Source of the DNA: ZC4RG30 sp035556135
GTDB taxonomy: Bacteria > Pseudomonadota > Gammaproteobacteria > Steroidobacterales > Steroidobacteraceae
Reading direction: 5' to 3'
Length of the DNA: 64,000 nt
Assembly: GCA_035556135.1 (NCBI GenBank)
Contig: DATMFO010000003.1
Location: 1,488,001-1,552,000, forward strand
Part shown: positions 1 through 9,093 of the stretch, in pieces
Layout of the letters: the number at the start of each line of letters is the position of its first letter
How positions within the stretch are numbered: position 1 is the stretch's first letter
Notes under the pieces: model-generated
Databases searched by the model: none
What the model saw: only the letters and a program-made list of their open reading frames with translations
Told to the model about the DNA's origin: nothing
Position numbers and translations under genes: made by a program

Positions 1-735
1 GCCAAGCCGGCGATACGCGCGCTGGCGGTAGGTCACCACCGACGTGCCCGCAATGCCGAGGTCCTGCGCGGAAGCGGCCACGCTCACTCCCGCTGCGGCA
101 CGCGCGCACACCTGGCGTTCCCGCAAGGTGAGCCCGGGATGACAGGCGGCGAAACGTTCCTCGAGCATCGCCACAGTGAGGCCGCCCGCGGGCGCAGGCT
201 CTCCGCGTACCAGTGGCAGCATGGGCAGGGCCAGTCGCGCCAGTCCGGCAATGGCTTCGAGTTCGCCATCGGAACACAGACCCTGACGGGCATGCCGGGC
301 CACGTTCATCCCGCGCCAGCCATCGGCACCACGCTGTATCACCGAAATGCGTTCGATGATCCCGGTCTCTTCGAAAAATGTCCTGCGGAACGCGCTGCAG
401 GCGATGTCGGCGGGCCGCACACGCTGCATCACGATGTCGCCCTCCTGTGCGGGTGCACGCAGAAGCGCTTCGATGGGATCAAGCGACCGGTAGCGCTCCC
501 GGTACACCGGCAGCAGCGCGGCGATGCGCGGCTCGCAATGGTGGTAGCGCAGCATGTCGCCCCCGCTCGCGCCGGCCTCGAACAGGTAGATGCGCCGCGT
601 GCCTGCCGTGACGGCGTCGATGCCCTCGCGCACGCTGGCACCGAAGTCATCGCCTCCCAGCCCCCCCAGCAGCCGCTCGTACACGCGCCCCATGGTGGGA
701 GGCAGCCGCCAGTCGGTCACACGCCGGATATCCAT
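1..735 (-). CDS. LuxR-type HTH transcriptional regulator, C-terminus cut by window edge
   Basis: The frame is open from an ATG at 735 to the left edge (245 codons, no stop), so the last part of the gene is missing. Near the visible end the protein carries a LuxR-family helix-turn-helix: LTLRERQVCARAAAGVSVAA, then a recognition helix with SVVTYRQRAYRRLG. The upstream ~190 residues do not match a sensor domain I can name; there are no clear autoinducer-binding or receiver-domain motifs. It is divergent from the beta-keto acid cleavage enzyme and transporter genes across about 100 bases, so it is a natural candidate to regulate them; that link is inferred from position only. Confidence 0.8.
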   Translation of the reverse strand, partial: MDIRRVTDWRLPPTMGRVYERLLGGLGGDDFGASVREGIDAVTAGTRRIYLFEAGASGGDMLRYHHCEPRIAALLPVYRERYRSLDPIEALLRAPAQEGDIVMQRVRPADIACSAFRRTFFEETGIIERISVIQRGADGWRGMNVARHARQGLCSDGELEAIAGLARLALPMLPLVRGEPAPAGGLTVAMLEERFAACHPGLTLRERQVCARAAAGVSVAASAQDLGIAGTSVVTYRQRAYRRLG

Positions 736-836
736 GGATCCCCCTGATTTCCTGTGCATTCTGCCCGGTCCTGTGGCCGCAGGACAGACTTTGTCCGGTG
801 ACTCGTCCAGCCTTCGGGGCAACACGGGGGAAAGCC

Positions 837-1733
837 ATGCTCGACGGCAACAAGGTCATCATCTCGGTTGCGCTCAACGGCGGCATGCAGCAGGACCGCG
901 ACGGCGCGGTGATCCCGAAGCAGCCCGAAGAGATCGGAGAAGCCGCCGCCCGTTGCTGGGAAGCCGGCGCCGCAATGGTCCATGTGCACGCGCGCGGACC
1001 GGACGGCCGGAACAGCGGCGACAAGGCCATCTATGCCGAGATCATCCGTCAGATCCGCGCGCGCTGCCCCATCCTGATCCAGACCACCAATGGCATCGGC
1101 GTGCGACGGGATCCGGCCACGGGCCAGTTCATCTGGCCCAGCGACAGCGAGCGGCTGGGGCTGCTTGAAATCGAGCCGCGGCAGGACCTGTTCGGCATCG
1201 CCGGCGGCTCGGCGGACTTCCACAACCCCGAGGGCGGCTATCCGGAAGAAACACCTTATGTGAATTCCCCGCAGCTGCTGCGGCGGACCATCCAGGCGGT
1301 GTACTCGAAGGGCTCGGCGCTGGAATACGAGATCGTCGAGGCCAGTTCGCTGCACCGGCTGATGCGGTATGCAGAGGAAGGCTTGTTCGACCAGCATCGC
1401 AAGAACATCTGGCTGCTGCATGGTGGCGGGTTCGGCGCCACGCCACCGATTGCGCGCAATGTGATCTTCAACATCGATGAGGGACAGCGGATGTTTCCGC
1501 AGGCCATCTGGGGCGTCACCGCCACCGGGCACCACATGTTCCGCATCGTCACCCTTGGCCTTGCGATGGGCTGTGACCTGGTGCGCGTGGGCTTCGAGGA
1601 TGGCGTGCACCTGCCCGATGGCAGCGTGGCGCGCAGCAATGCGGAAATGGTGAGCGCGGCAGCACGCATCGCTGCGATCTACGGGCTGAAGCCGGCCACA
1701 GTACAGGAAGCCCGCGCCAGGTTCGGCATATGA
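837..1733 (+). CDS. Beta-keto acid cleavage enzyme (BKACE, DUF849 family)
   Basis: 298 residues, typical for the family. BKACE enzymes are zinc-dependent TIM barrels that condense a beta-keto acid with acetyl-CoA to give acetoacetate and a new acyl-CoA. The metal-binding HVHAR motif follows the GAAM stretch near residue 45, a TTNGIG strand follows, and LLHGGGFG and a later GFEDG loop match the barrel's C-terminal half. I chose ATG 837, preceded by GGGGGAAAG, over the in-frame ATG at 798, which adds 13 residues of poor quality. It overlaps the MFS gene by four bases (ATGA), so uptake and cleavage are probably co-expressed. The actual keto acid cannot be read from the sequence. Confidence 0.9.
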   Translation: MLDGNKVIISVALNGGMQQDRDGAVIPKQPEEIGEAAARCWEAGAAMVHVHARGPDGRNSGDKAIYAEIIRQIRARCPILIQTTNGIGVRRDPATGQFIWPSDSERLGLLEIEPRQDLFGIAGGSADFHNPEGGYPEETPYVNSPQLLRRTIQAVYSKGSALEYEIVEASSLHRLMRYAEEGLFDQHRKNIWLLHGGGFGATPPIARNVIFNIDEGQRMFPQAIWGVTATGHHMFRIVTLGLAMGCDLVRVGFEDGVHLPDGSVARSNAEMVSAAARIAAIYGLKPATVQEARARFGI

Positions 1734-2932
1734 ACGCCGTCCTGGCCGTATGCACGGCAGTCTACTTCCTCGATGGCATGATCCACACCATCCTGGGTCC
1801 ACTGGCACCGGACATCGCCCGCACGCTGTCGCTGGGCAACGCCGAGCTCGGGCCGATCATGTCGTCGAACCTGATCGGCCAGTGCATCGGCCTGGTGCTG
1901 TTCCCACCCATCGCCAGCCGCTTCGGGCACCGGATTGCCGTGACGCTGGCGGTGCTTGGCTTTGCTGCAGGCCAGGCCTGCAGCGCGCTCGCGGACAGCG
2001 GCAGCAGCCTGTTTGCGCTGCGCCTGGTTACCGGCGTCTTCCTCGGCGGCTGTCTGCCCAGCTGTCTCGCGCTGGTCACCGCGCAGTCCGCCAGCGCGCG
2101 GCGTGGCATTTCCATCCTCACGCTGTTCACCGGCTACGGCCTTGGCGCGGCACTGGCTGGCGCAGTGGCCGCCGGCTTCACGCAGCACGGCGGCTGGCGT
2201 GCGGCGATGGTCGCCGTCGGTGGTCTGTCTCTCGCAGCTGCCATTGCGGCGTGGCTCCGGCTGCGCGACACGCCGACGAAGGAGCCGGCGACAGGCGGAG
2301 ATTCAGCACCGGTTGCCGTACTGCAGATCCTCCGTCCGCCCTACTGGCTGGGTACGCTTATGCTCTGGCTGCTGTTCGTACTGATGCTTACCGTGAGCTA
2401 CTGCCTCAACTCCTGGCTGCCCGTGATGCTGGTACAGGTCGGCTTCGATGAATCCTTTGCTGCGCTCTCGGTGACCAGCTTCGGCTTCGGTGGTGCGTTC
2501 GCGGCCCTCGGCGTGGGGTGGCTGATCGACCGCTTCGGCGCCATGCCCGTGCTGATCGCGTTCCTGGCCGCCGCCGCCGTGGCGTTGTTCGTCACCGGTC
2601 AGGCGCTTGAGGTCGCATCCCGGACAACGCTCACCATCCTGCTGGCTGCGGCAGGATTTTTCAGCCTCGGTGCGTATGGCGGTGTCAACGTGGTGCTCGC
2701 CGGGTTCTATCCCGACAGCCTGCGCGCGACCGGAATCGGCTGGGCAAAGAGTGTCGGCAGAATCGGCACGGTGATTGCCCCGATATTGATCGGCTTTGCC
2801 CTGGCGGCCGGTGCCCCGGAAACCCGGGTGATGTCCCTCTTCGCCGTCCCCGCCATCCTGGCTGGGGGGACCCTGGCAATCATCGCGATGACGAGCAACT
2901 GGCGGGCGCGGCAGGCCCGGCTCACGAACTGA
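1730..2932 (+). CDS. Major facilitator superfamily transporter
   Basis: 400 residues with about twelve hydrophobic segments and the usual central hydrophilic loop (around residues 180-200). SRFGHRIAV between helices 2 and 3 and a second copy DRFGAMPVL after the loop correspond to the MFS A-motif in each half. The start codon overlaps the stop of the upstream cleavage enzyme, so the two are translationally coupled. The likely cargo is an organic acid or aromatic acid fed to that enzyme (the aromatic acid:H+ symporter branch looks similar), but specificity is inferred from context. Confidence 0.88.
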   Translation: MNAVLAVCTAVYFLDGMIHTILGPLAPDIARTLSLGNAELGPIMSSNLIGQCIGLVLFPPIASRFGHRIAVTLAVLGFAAGQACSALADSGSSLFALRLVTGVFLGGCLPSCLALVTAQSASARRGISILTLFTGYGLGAALAGAVAAGFTQHGGWRAAMVAVGGLSLAAAIAAWLRLRDTPTKEPATGGDSAPVAVLQILRPPYWLGTLMLWLLFVLMLTVSYCLNSWLPVMLVQVGFDESFAALSVTSFGFGGAFAALGVGWLIDRFGAMPVLIAFLAAAAVALFVTGQALEVASRTTLTILLAAAGFFSLGAYGGVNVVLAGFYPDSLRATGIGWAKSVGRIGTVIAPILIGFALAAGAPETRVMSLFAVPAILAGGTLAIIAMTSNWRARQARLTN

Positions 2933-3043
2933 TCCGTCCTGCCCATGTCCTGGCCGCTGTAGGCGGCCACCGACTGACGGGCCTTCACTGACGGCGTAGC
3001 TTGTGACGCTCCCCCGCGGCGCAGTCGTCAGAAGGAGCGTGCG

Positions 3044-4189
3044 ATGAAGGCCATGGATTTCCGGGGCCCCTACCGGGTGCGGATCGAAGAGAAGCCCATG
3101 CCGCGGATCGAGCACCCGCGGGATGCAGTGGTACGCGTGACGCGCTCGTGCATCTGCGGTTCCGACCTGCACCTCTACCACGGCCTGGTGCCTGACACGC
3201 GCATCGGCATGACCTTTGGACACGAGTTCACCGGTGTGGTCGAACAGGTCGGCTCCGGGGTGCAGAACCTGAAGGTCGGCGATCGCGTGCTGGTGCCGTT
3301 CAACATTGCCTGCGGCCAGTGCCACTTCTGCAAGCAGGGGCTGTTTGGCAACTGCCATGAATCCAATGCCGGGGCCACCGCGGTCGGCGGCATTTTCGGC
3401 TATTCCCACACGGCCGGTGGATTCGACGGCGGCCAGGCAGAGTATGTGCGCGTCCCTTATGCGGACGTCGGACCCACCCTCATCCCGGACTGGATGGACC
3501 TCGACGACGCCGTGCTGCTCACCGACGTTGTACCCACGGGCTACCAGGCTGCGGAGATGGCGGGCATCCAGCGCGGCGATACTGTGGTGATATTCGGTGC
3601 CGGACCCATTGGCACCATGGCCGCGCGCTGTGCGTGGCTGTTTGGTGCCGCCCGGGTGATCGTCTTCGACCACCTGGAGTACCGACTGGACTTCGTCCGC
3701 CAGTACGGGCCGGCGGAGGTGTACAACTTCCGAGACCTGGACGTGGTCATGTTCATGAAGAAGACCACTGATGGACTTGGCGCTGACGTGGCCATCGACG
3801 CCGTGGGCTGTGAAGCCTCCGGCAACTTCTGGCAGACACTGCTCGGTCGCAAACTGAAGGTGCAGTCCGGATCGGCTATCGCGCTGCACTGGGCGATCAA
3901 TTCGGTGAAGAAAGGCGGCATCGTTTCAGTGGTGGGCGTGTACGGACCAACAGGCAACCTCGTTCCCATGGGTAATGTGCTGAACAAGGGGCTGACGTTG
4001 CGGGCCAACCAGGCCTCGGTGAAACGCCTGCTGCCGCGACTGATCGAGCATGTGCGGGCGGGACACATCGAGCCGAAGCGGCTGATCACGCACCGCGTGC
4101 AACTGGAAGAGGTGGCAGACGCCTATCACATCTTCTCGCGCAAACTGGATGGATGCATCAAGCCCGTGCTGATTCCGGCGGGCGTCTGA
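3044..4189 (+). CDS. Zinc-dependent alcohol dehydrogenase
   Basis: 381 residues of the medium-chain dehydrogenase family. Catalytic zinc ligands are visible in CICGSDLHLYHG and GHEFTGVV; structural zinc cysteines in CGQCHFCKQGLFGNC; the NAD-binding Rossmann glycine motif is GAGPIGTMAA. An insertion after the zinc lobe and the C-terminal layout resemble the glutathione-dependent formaldehyde dehydrogenase-like branch. AAGGAG sits seven bases upstream of ATG 3044. The next gene follows at once, so they are probably one transcript. The substrate alcohol is unknown. Confidence 0.92.
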   Translation: MKAMDFRGPYRVRIEEKPMPRIEHPRDAVVRVTRSCICGSDLHLYHGLVPDTRIGMTFGHEFTGVVEQVGSGVQNLKVGDRVLVPFNIACGQCHFCKQGLFGNCHESNAGATAVGGIFGYSHTAGGFDGGQAEYVRVPYADVGPTLIPDWMDLDDAVLLTDVVPTGYQAAEMAGIQRGDTVVIFGAGPIGTMAARCAWLFGAARVIVFDHLEYRLDFVRQYGPAEVYNFRDLDVVMFMKKTTDGLGADVAIDAVGCEASGNFWQTLLGRKLKVQSGSAIALHWAINSVKKGGIVSVVGVYGPTGNLVPMGNVLNKGLTLRANQASVKRLLPRLIEHVRAGHIEPKRLITHRVQLEEVADAYHIFSRKLDGCIKPVLIPAGV

Positions 4190-4204
4190 ATGGCAGGTAA
4201 GCGT

Positions 4205-4720
4205 ATGAACCAGGTGACCGTGAAATCATCCCAGGCGATCGACCCCGCGACCGTGACAGGATGGGGCGTCGATGCGGACCCTTCGAACAACCCCACTTAC
4301 CCGTACCGGGATCGCGCACGGGACGACCACTCGGGAAGCTGGCAGCGGCCCACGCCACAGCAAGCGACGGTGGAAATCCTGCAATCGATCGAACACAAGC
4401 AGCGGCCTGCCGTGGTGGGAACATCCACACCCCCTTCGGGCATCAGTGGCATGCTGCGCCGCCTGGCCTTCAGGAAAAGCGAGTCCAACCTGCTCCACTG
4501 GATGCTGCTCCTGGGCGCCGACCGCATCAACATGGCGGAGGGTGTGGCGCAGGACCTGAGCCACGGCAAGGTGCCGAACATTGCCGCCGAATGGGGAGTC
4601 AAGGCTGCGTGGCAGCACAACCGTGGGCCGCTGATCTTGAAGACCGTCTTCGCGGTGGCTGCGCTCGCCCTCGTCGCTACCGCGTTGGGCAAGGCGCGGC
4701 AGCGCAGCGTCCGCAGATAA
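4205..4720 (+). CDS. Hypothetical protein with C-terminal membrane segment
   Basis: 171 residues from ATG 4205, which has AGGTAAG upstream; an alternative ATG at 4190 directly abuts the stop of the alcohol dehydrogenase. The N-terminal half is hydrophilic and proline-rich (NNPTYPYRDRARDD), the middle contains an amphipathic stretch (NLLHWMLLLGADRINMAEG), and one hydrophobic helix (VFAVAALALVATALG) lies near the C-terminus followed by basic residues. It may be a tail-anchored membrane protein. I do not recognise the family. The tight spacing suggests it works with, or at least is expressed with, the dehydrogenase. Confidence 0.7.
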   Translation: MNQVTVKSSQAIDPATVTGWGVDADPSNNPTYPYRDRARDDHSGSWQRPTPQQATVEILQSIEHKQRPAVVGTSTPPSGISGMLRRLAFRKSESNLLHWMLLLGADRINMAEGVAQDLSHGKVPNIAAEWGVKAAWQHNRGPLILKTVFAVAALALVATALGKARQRSVRR

Positions 4721-4729
4721 GGCGGGAAG

Positions 4730-5752
4730 TCAGAAGACCACAGTCCCCTGGATGGCCGCGGCAGGCGCGGCATTCACCCCCTGCGCCTGCCGCTGGATTT
4801 CCATCATGCGGTTGCTCGCCCGATTCATGGCCAGTTGTTGATCCAGCGAAGCTTGAAGAGCTTCCACCTGCCGCGCACTCAGATGTGATTTTGCCGCCTC
4901 GACAAGACGCCGGTTGCTATCGGCCTGCACCCGCAACCGCTCCTCCTGCAGGCGCTGCTGGTCCGCGGGGCTGATCGGTCCTGAGCCCAGCAAGCGGCGC
5001 ATGTCCTCGGTTTGCCGCTTCTGTTCGGCCGCGTATGCGGCGATCAGAGGCCGGGACTGTTCGGCGTTGAGTGGAACGCCCGCACCCTCCAGAGTCCGCC
5101 CCAACTGGACCACTTGCTGGCGAGGACCCAGGGTCTGCTGGTATTCCTGCCACTGGGCGTAGCGACTGCTGCCGAGCTCTGTCTGCAACTTCTGCTCTTG
5201 CTGGCGGAGCAATTCCTGGCGATTGCGGTTGGCCTCCTCTATTGCAGCGGTATCCGCCATCCCGTTGGCGCCCAACTGTACGGACATCGCCATGCTGCTC
5301 TGTTCCAGCTGGTTGTCTGCCAGGAGATCAAACAGGCGGTCGGTCTCCTCGGCCGTGAGTCCAAGTTCCTCCGCGAGGCCTGGATATCTCTGTGGCAGGG
5401 TGAGCCGTGCCTGCGCCAGGGCTGCCTTGCGATATTCCGGGTCCTTCAACAATACGCTGCGGTTCACGAGCAGGCGCTGCACGTCTACGGCCGCCGGGGC
5501 CAGGTTGCTCGCAGGAGCCGCCGCTGCTGGCTGGGATGCCGGAGCGGGCGCCCGACCGATCTCGGCAGTCGACCGCTGCGCTGCAACTCCTTCGGCTGCG
5601 GGCAAGGCCAGGGCGCCTGCCCGCAGATCGCCGACTTCCGAGCGCAGCTGCGCGGTCAGCTCCCGCTCAGCGCGCAACTCCCGCCACAAATGCACTGAAA
5701 CGACGCCACCCACCAGTGCCAGGCCCGCACAGACCAGAGTGAGTTTCCGCAT
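4730..5752 (-). CDS. Membrane-anchored coiled-coil protein (paralogue family, copy 1)
   Basis: 340 residues. An N-terminal hydrophobic helix (residues 4-22) is followed by the charged heptad-like segment WRELRAERELTAQLRSEV, an Ala/Pro-rich linker, and a long helical periplasmic part rich in Glu, Gln and Arg. Recurrent motifs are LGLTAEETDRLFDLLAD, SSRYAQWQEYQQTLG and GVPLNAEQ. Related proteins lie at 10249-11145 and 43786-44339, sharing the anchor, the coiled segment and the LGL(T/S)A(E/A)E and YxQWQ(E/D)Y blocks. The alternation of LTAE-type helices faintly recalls Spy/CpxP-like periplasmic proteins, but no function can be assigned. It is convergent with the alcohol dehydrogenase unit, nine bases away. 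Confidence 0.8.
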   Translation of the reverse strand: MRKLTLVCAGLALVGGVVSVHLWRELRAERELTAQLRSEVGDLRAGALALPAAEGVAAQRSTAEIGRAPAPASQPAAAAPASNLAPAAVDVQRLLVNRSVLLKDPEYRKAALAQARLTLPQRYPGLAEELGLTAEETDRLFDLLADNQLEQSSMAMSVQLGANGMADTAAIEEANRNRQELLRQQEQKLQTELGSSRYAQWQEYQQTLGPRQQVVQLGRTLEGAGVPLNAEQSRPLIAAYAAEQKRQTEDMRRLLGSGPISPADQQRLQEERLRVQADSNRRLVEAAKSHLSARQVEALQASLDQQLAMNRASNRMMEIQRQAQGVNAAPAAAIQGTVVF

Positions 5753-5867
5753 GGCAACCCCCGCTCCATTCTTGTTCGAAGGAAGTACCGGACGCCGACG
5801 AAGCCAGCGTAATGGTCGCCCCCGCGAGGGTCAACGAGGACGCAAATGCGGTGCGGACGGGAAGTGA

Positions 5868-6302
5868 TCAGTCCCCGCCCAGCACAGTCCAGGTCTCGAT
5901 CGCCGACTCCCTGGCCACCTGGTTCCCCGTCAGCGTCAGGATGCGCACGCGTTCCAGCTCCACCATCGCGCCAGCAGGCAGCTGCACGTTCTCTATGCCC
6001 TGCCCGGCATAGCGGAAGCGCGCGACAAATTCATCTATGACCTTGTCGTCACTGGCGCTGCGCCGCACACGCGTAAAGGCCAGCGCCTGCATGGCCGCCG
6101 CCTCGCGCAGCAGGTTGGCCACCACCTGGTCCCTGCCGCTCCAGCTCACGCCCCGGCGCGGCGCGGTCCAGACGATGTCCGGCGCATAGCCGGCGCGGAA
6201 TCCCGCGACCAGCGCGAGCGGAAAATCGAGGTTCAAGGCAAGCGGCTTGCCATGGGAGTCCTGCATGCCGGCAGTATCGGGGCGCGCCGGCAACCCGGTC
6301 AT
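5868..6302 (-). CDS. SnoaL/NTF2-like domain protein
   Basis: 144 residues from ATG 6302 (an alternative ATG at 6266 would remove 12). The alternating hydrophobic strand pattern, GRDQVVANLLREAAAM in the first half, and the C-terminal strand pair look like a small cone-shaped NTF2/SnoaL fold, used both by enzymes such as ketosteroid isomerases and by ligand-binding proteins. It starts 20 bases after the MalT-like regulator's stop on the same strand, so it is probably the distal gene of that transcript. I see no clear catalytic residues and do not assign an activity. Confidence 0.6.
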   Translation of the reverse strand: MTGLPARPDTAGMQDSHGKPLALNLDFPLALVAGFRAGYAPDIVWTAPRRGVSWSGRDQVVANLLREAAAMQALAFTRVRRSASDDKVIDEFVARFRYAGQGIENVQLPAGAMVELERVRILTLTGNQVARESAIETWTVLGGD

Positions 6303-6321
6303 GCGCCTGAAGAGCCATCGC

Positions 6322-8985
6322 TCAGGCGCGCATGGCCTTGCGGAACCAGTCGGCTGCCTGCCCGCGGGAATCGCAGTCGAGCTTGTCCAGGATGTTGCAG
6401 ACATGGCGCTTGACCGTGTGCAGGCTCAGGTCGAGCGCACGCGCAATATGTTTGTTGCTGGCACCCGAGGCCACCAGTTCCAGCACCTCGCGTTCCCGGT
6501 CGCTGAGCTGGGCCGCCTCGGCCGGATCGCTGGCAGGGGCAACTTTCTCGCGCGGACTCCACTGCTGCATCACGCCCTTCAAGGCCTGCATTGCGGCCGA
6601 ACTGCGCGTGGGCGCCGGCGCGGCATCGAGCAGCTCGGCCACATTGCTGCGCGAATCCATCAGCAGCAATCCGATGCCCTGGTGATCGGTGGCTTCGATG
6701 AATACGGGTTCGAAGATGCGCCATGCGGCCGCAGCATCCCCACCGCGCAACAGGGCGAAGGCCAGCGAGATGCGTGGATCTGAGTAGATCATTGGCAGGC
6801 GCAGCTCGGCGTATTCGTCGAGGCAGGCCTCCAGCACTGCGGCCGCGCCCCGCCAGTCGCGGGCCACCAGCAGGTGCTGGCCGCGCACCACCTGCGCGGC
6901 CACGTCGATGAATGGCCATTCCACGCGTGATCGCGGCGCAAGCAGCGGCTGGCTCAGCGCCTGCCATGTGGCGATGCTGCCGTGGATCCAGTGCATGCGG
7001 GCATGGGCGTGGCGATAGGCGCGTTCCCATACCGGACGGTGCGCGGAGAGTTCCGGGGATTGCAGGCCGGCTATCATTTCGCGCCCGACGCTGTCCGTGG
7101 CCGCGAGGTCGCCAGAAACGCCTCCCAGCAAGGTGCGGAACTGCGCGAAACGCTCGCTCATCAGCCTGATGCCGCGGAACTGGCGATAGATCGCCGAGGC
7201 ACGCGCCATGGCCGCCTCGGCGCCGGCGCGATCGCCGCGCCACACCCTGGCCCAGCCATCCACCGCGTGCAAGGGAAGGTGCCAGGGACGGGCCACGGGC
7301 TTGCGCACCTGCTCGGCGAGCGCCACAAACCGTTCGAAGGTTTCGGCCACGCCGGGGTTGCCCACCAGCAGGCAGTGGATCAACCCGGCGGTGACGGGGC
7401 AGATGCGCTCCGGATCGCGTGCGGTGTAGTCCACGAACTCCTGCATGTGCGCAACCAGCCGTGCATTCTCGCCGCGCGGCGCCAGGCACCAGGCGCGCTG
7501 CAGGGCAAGCTGGGCATGACCCAGGTCATCCAGTGGCAGGCGCGAGACTTCATCCAGCCAGCGCTGGGCTTCATCCAGTTCACCCGCGGAGTTGAGCGCA
7601 TCAACAAGCTGGAACAGCGCACGCACGCGGCGCGGCAACTCCTGCGGCTGGGCTAGTCCGATGATCGCTGGCGGCAGGTGCAGCTTGGCGCGCACCCAGT
7701 CCCAGCGCAGCCAGCCGCAGGTGCCATTGAGGTAGGCAACATGCGGATCTTCCTTGCGCAGCGTCTCGGGGATCTGCTCGAACCAGCGCTCCACTGCGCC
7801 GATCGCGCCTTCGGCAAGCAGGCCCTCGCCGATGGTCGCGATGCGGATCAGCGCCTCCTTCCAGGCGCGCGCCTCGATGAGGTGCGCCACAGCGCGCGCT
7901 GGCGCCGTCTCGGCATTGGCAGCGCGCACATGCAGTGCCGCGAGCTCTTCAGAGGTGAAGCGCCGCCGCGCAGACGCCTGCAGGAAGTCGCGAAACAGGT
8001 CATGGAAGCGCAGCACCGGCACCAGCTCATCGATCGGCGTGACGAACAGGTTGCGCCGGTACAGCTCCCGCAGCTGGGCCTCTGCATCGTCCTGTGCGCT
8101 GACCGCACTACAGAGAGCAGGGTCCAGTTCGTCGAGGATGGAACAGGCCAGCAGGAACTCGCGCAGCCTGGCGGGCAGTTCCTCAAGCACTTCTTCTGCC
8201 AGGTAATCAAAGAGCAGCGCATGGCTGCCGCTGCGCTCCAGCGCCGCCGCATGACTGCCCTCGCCCTTCGCGGCCTGCAGCAGCATCGACAGGCCCACGG
8301 CCCAGCCGTCACTGCGCTCAAGCGCCTTGTGGACAACCGCCGGAGCGGCGTCCGCACTCAACTTGCGGCCGGCCAGTGCACGGGCGTCCTCCTCCCCGAA
8401 ACGCAGGTCGTTCGGACCGAGCTCGAGGAGCTCGCCATGAGCCCGCCAACGGGCCAGTGCCAGAGGCGGTTCGACACGCGTGCCGACGACCACGGCCACG
8501 TGTTCAGGAAGACGCTCAAGCAGCGCCTCGATCAGCGCGAAGACTTCCGGGTGGTCGAGGCGGTGCAGGTCATCGAGAACCAGCACCACACGCTCCGCCT
8601 CCGTGGTGCACAGGGCATTCACGAAGGCGGCAAGCGCCGCGCGCAGCTGTGCCTTGCTGGCGCCCGCCGTGGCGGCCAGCGCCACCGGATCGACCTCCCA
8701 GGTCAGACCCAGTGGCGCTACTGCCCGGCACAGCGCGGCGAAAAAGCGGTTCGCGTCGTTGTCATCCGCGTCGAGAGCCACCCAGAGTACCCGGCGGGTG
8801 GCGCCGATGCCCGCCGCCAGTTGCGACAACAGCACCGTCTTGCCCGAACCACCAGGCGCACGGACTATGGTCAGTGGATTGGCTTCAACCGATTGCACCA
8901 GGCGGGCCAGCAAGGCCGCACGCGGCACGGTATCCCAGCGCAGTTTCGGTACACGGAACTTGGTGAGCGGAATCGCGCTGTCCAC
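6322..8985 (-). CDS. MalT-like LuxR-family ATP-dependent transcriptional activator
   Basis: 887 residues, the size expected of large STAND-type LuxR activators. An N-terminal NTPase has a Walker A motif (RAPGGSGKTVLLSQ, about residue 45) and Walker B (RVVLVLDDLHRLD). A long helical middle resembles the TPR-like sensor arm, and the C-terminus is a LuxR helix-turn-helix (LSDREREVLELVASGAS, then HTVKRHVCNILDKL). The start is GTG 8985; the ribosome site is weak. Family members are activated by ligand-plus-ATP oligomerisation. The downstream SnoaL-like gene is probably co-transcribed; the inducer is unknown. Confidence 0.9.
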   Translation of the reverse strand: MDSAIPLTKFRVPKLRWDTVPRAALLARLVQSVEANPLTIVRAPGGSGKTVLLSQLAAGIGATRRVLWVALDADDNDANRFFAALCRAVAPLGLTWEVDPVALAATAGASKAQLRAALAAFVNALCTTEAERVVLVLDDLHRLDHPEVFALIEALLERLPEHVAVVVGTRVEPPLALARWRAHGELLELGPNDLRFGEEDARALAGRKLSADAAPAVVHKALERSDGWAVGLSMLLQAAKGEGSHAAALERSGSHALLFDYLAEEVLEELPARLREFLLACSILDELDPALCSAVSAQDDAEAQLRELYRRNLFVTPIDELVPVLRFHDLFRDFLQASARRRFTSEELAALHVRAANAETAPARAVAHLIEARAWKEALIRIATIGEGLLAEGAIGAVERWFEQIPETLRKEDPHVAYLNGTCGWLRWDWVRAKLHLPPAIIGLAQPQELPRRVRALFQLVDALNSAGELDEAQRWLDEVSRLPLDDLGHAQLALQRAWCLAPRGENARLVAHMQEFVDYTARDPERICPVTAGLIHCLLVGNPGVAETFERFVALAEQVRKPVARPWHLPLHAVDGWARVWRGDRAGAEAAMARASAIYRQFRGIRLMSERFAQFRTLLGGVSGDLAATDSVGREMIAGLQSPELSAHRPVWERAYRHAHARMHWIHGSIATWQALSQPLLAPRSRVEWPFIDVAAQVVRGQHLLVARDWRGAAAVLEACLDEYAELRLPMIYSDPRISLAFALLRGGDAAAAWRIFEPVFIEATDHQGIGLLLMDSRSNVAELLDAAPAPTRSSAAMQALKGVMQQWSPREKVAPASDPAEAAQLSDREREVLELVASGASNKHIARALDLSLHTVKRHVCNILDKLDCDSRGQAADWFRKAMRA

Positions 8986-9077
8986 CGACCCAAGTATGCC
9001 GGAGCCCCCGCGAGGCTGTCATCGCGGCGGCGAGGCGTTGGTATCACCGCCAGCTGGTTGTACATCCCGTCCACGGT

Positions 9078-9093
9078 GCCCGCGTCAGCGGGC
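9078..9093. repeat. Short GC palindrome at 3' end of cytochrome gene
   Basis: A six-base perfect stem GCCCGC/GCGGGC closes a GTCA loop. The same core with the same loop occurs at 20480-20493, also at the 3' end of a minus-strand gene. No T-tract follows, so it is more like a small dispersed palindrome or mRNA 3'-end stabiliser than a classic terminator. Confidence 0.4.

Noticed and set aside
717..1808. A 363-residue open frame on the minus strand opposite the BKACE gene
   Set aside because: It is antisense to a clear enzyme gene, has His/Arg/Ala-rich composition typical of GC-rich shadow frames, and shows no domain.
2303..3889. A 528-residue minus-strand open frame across the MFS and alcohol dehydrogenase genes
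   Set aside because: It spans two real genes and their spacer and has no motif; a shadow of high GC content.
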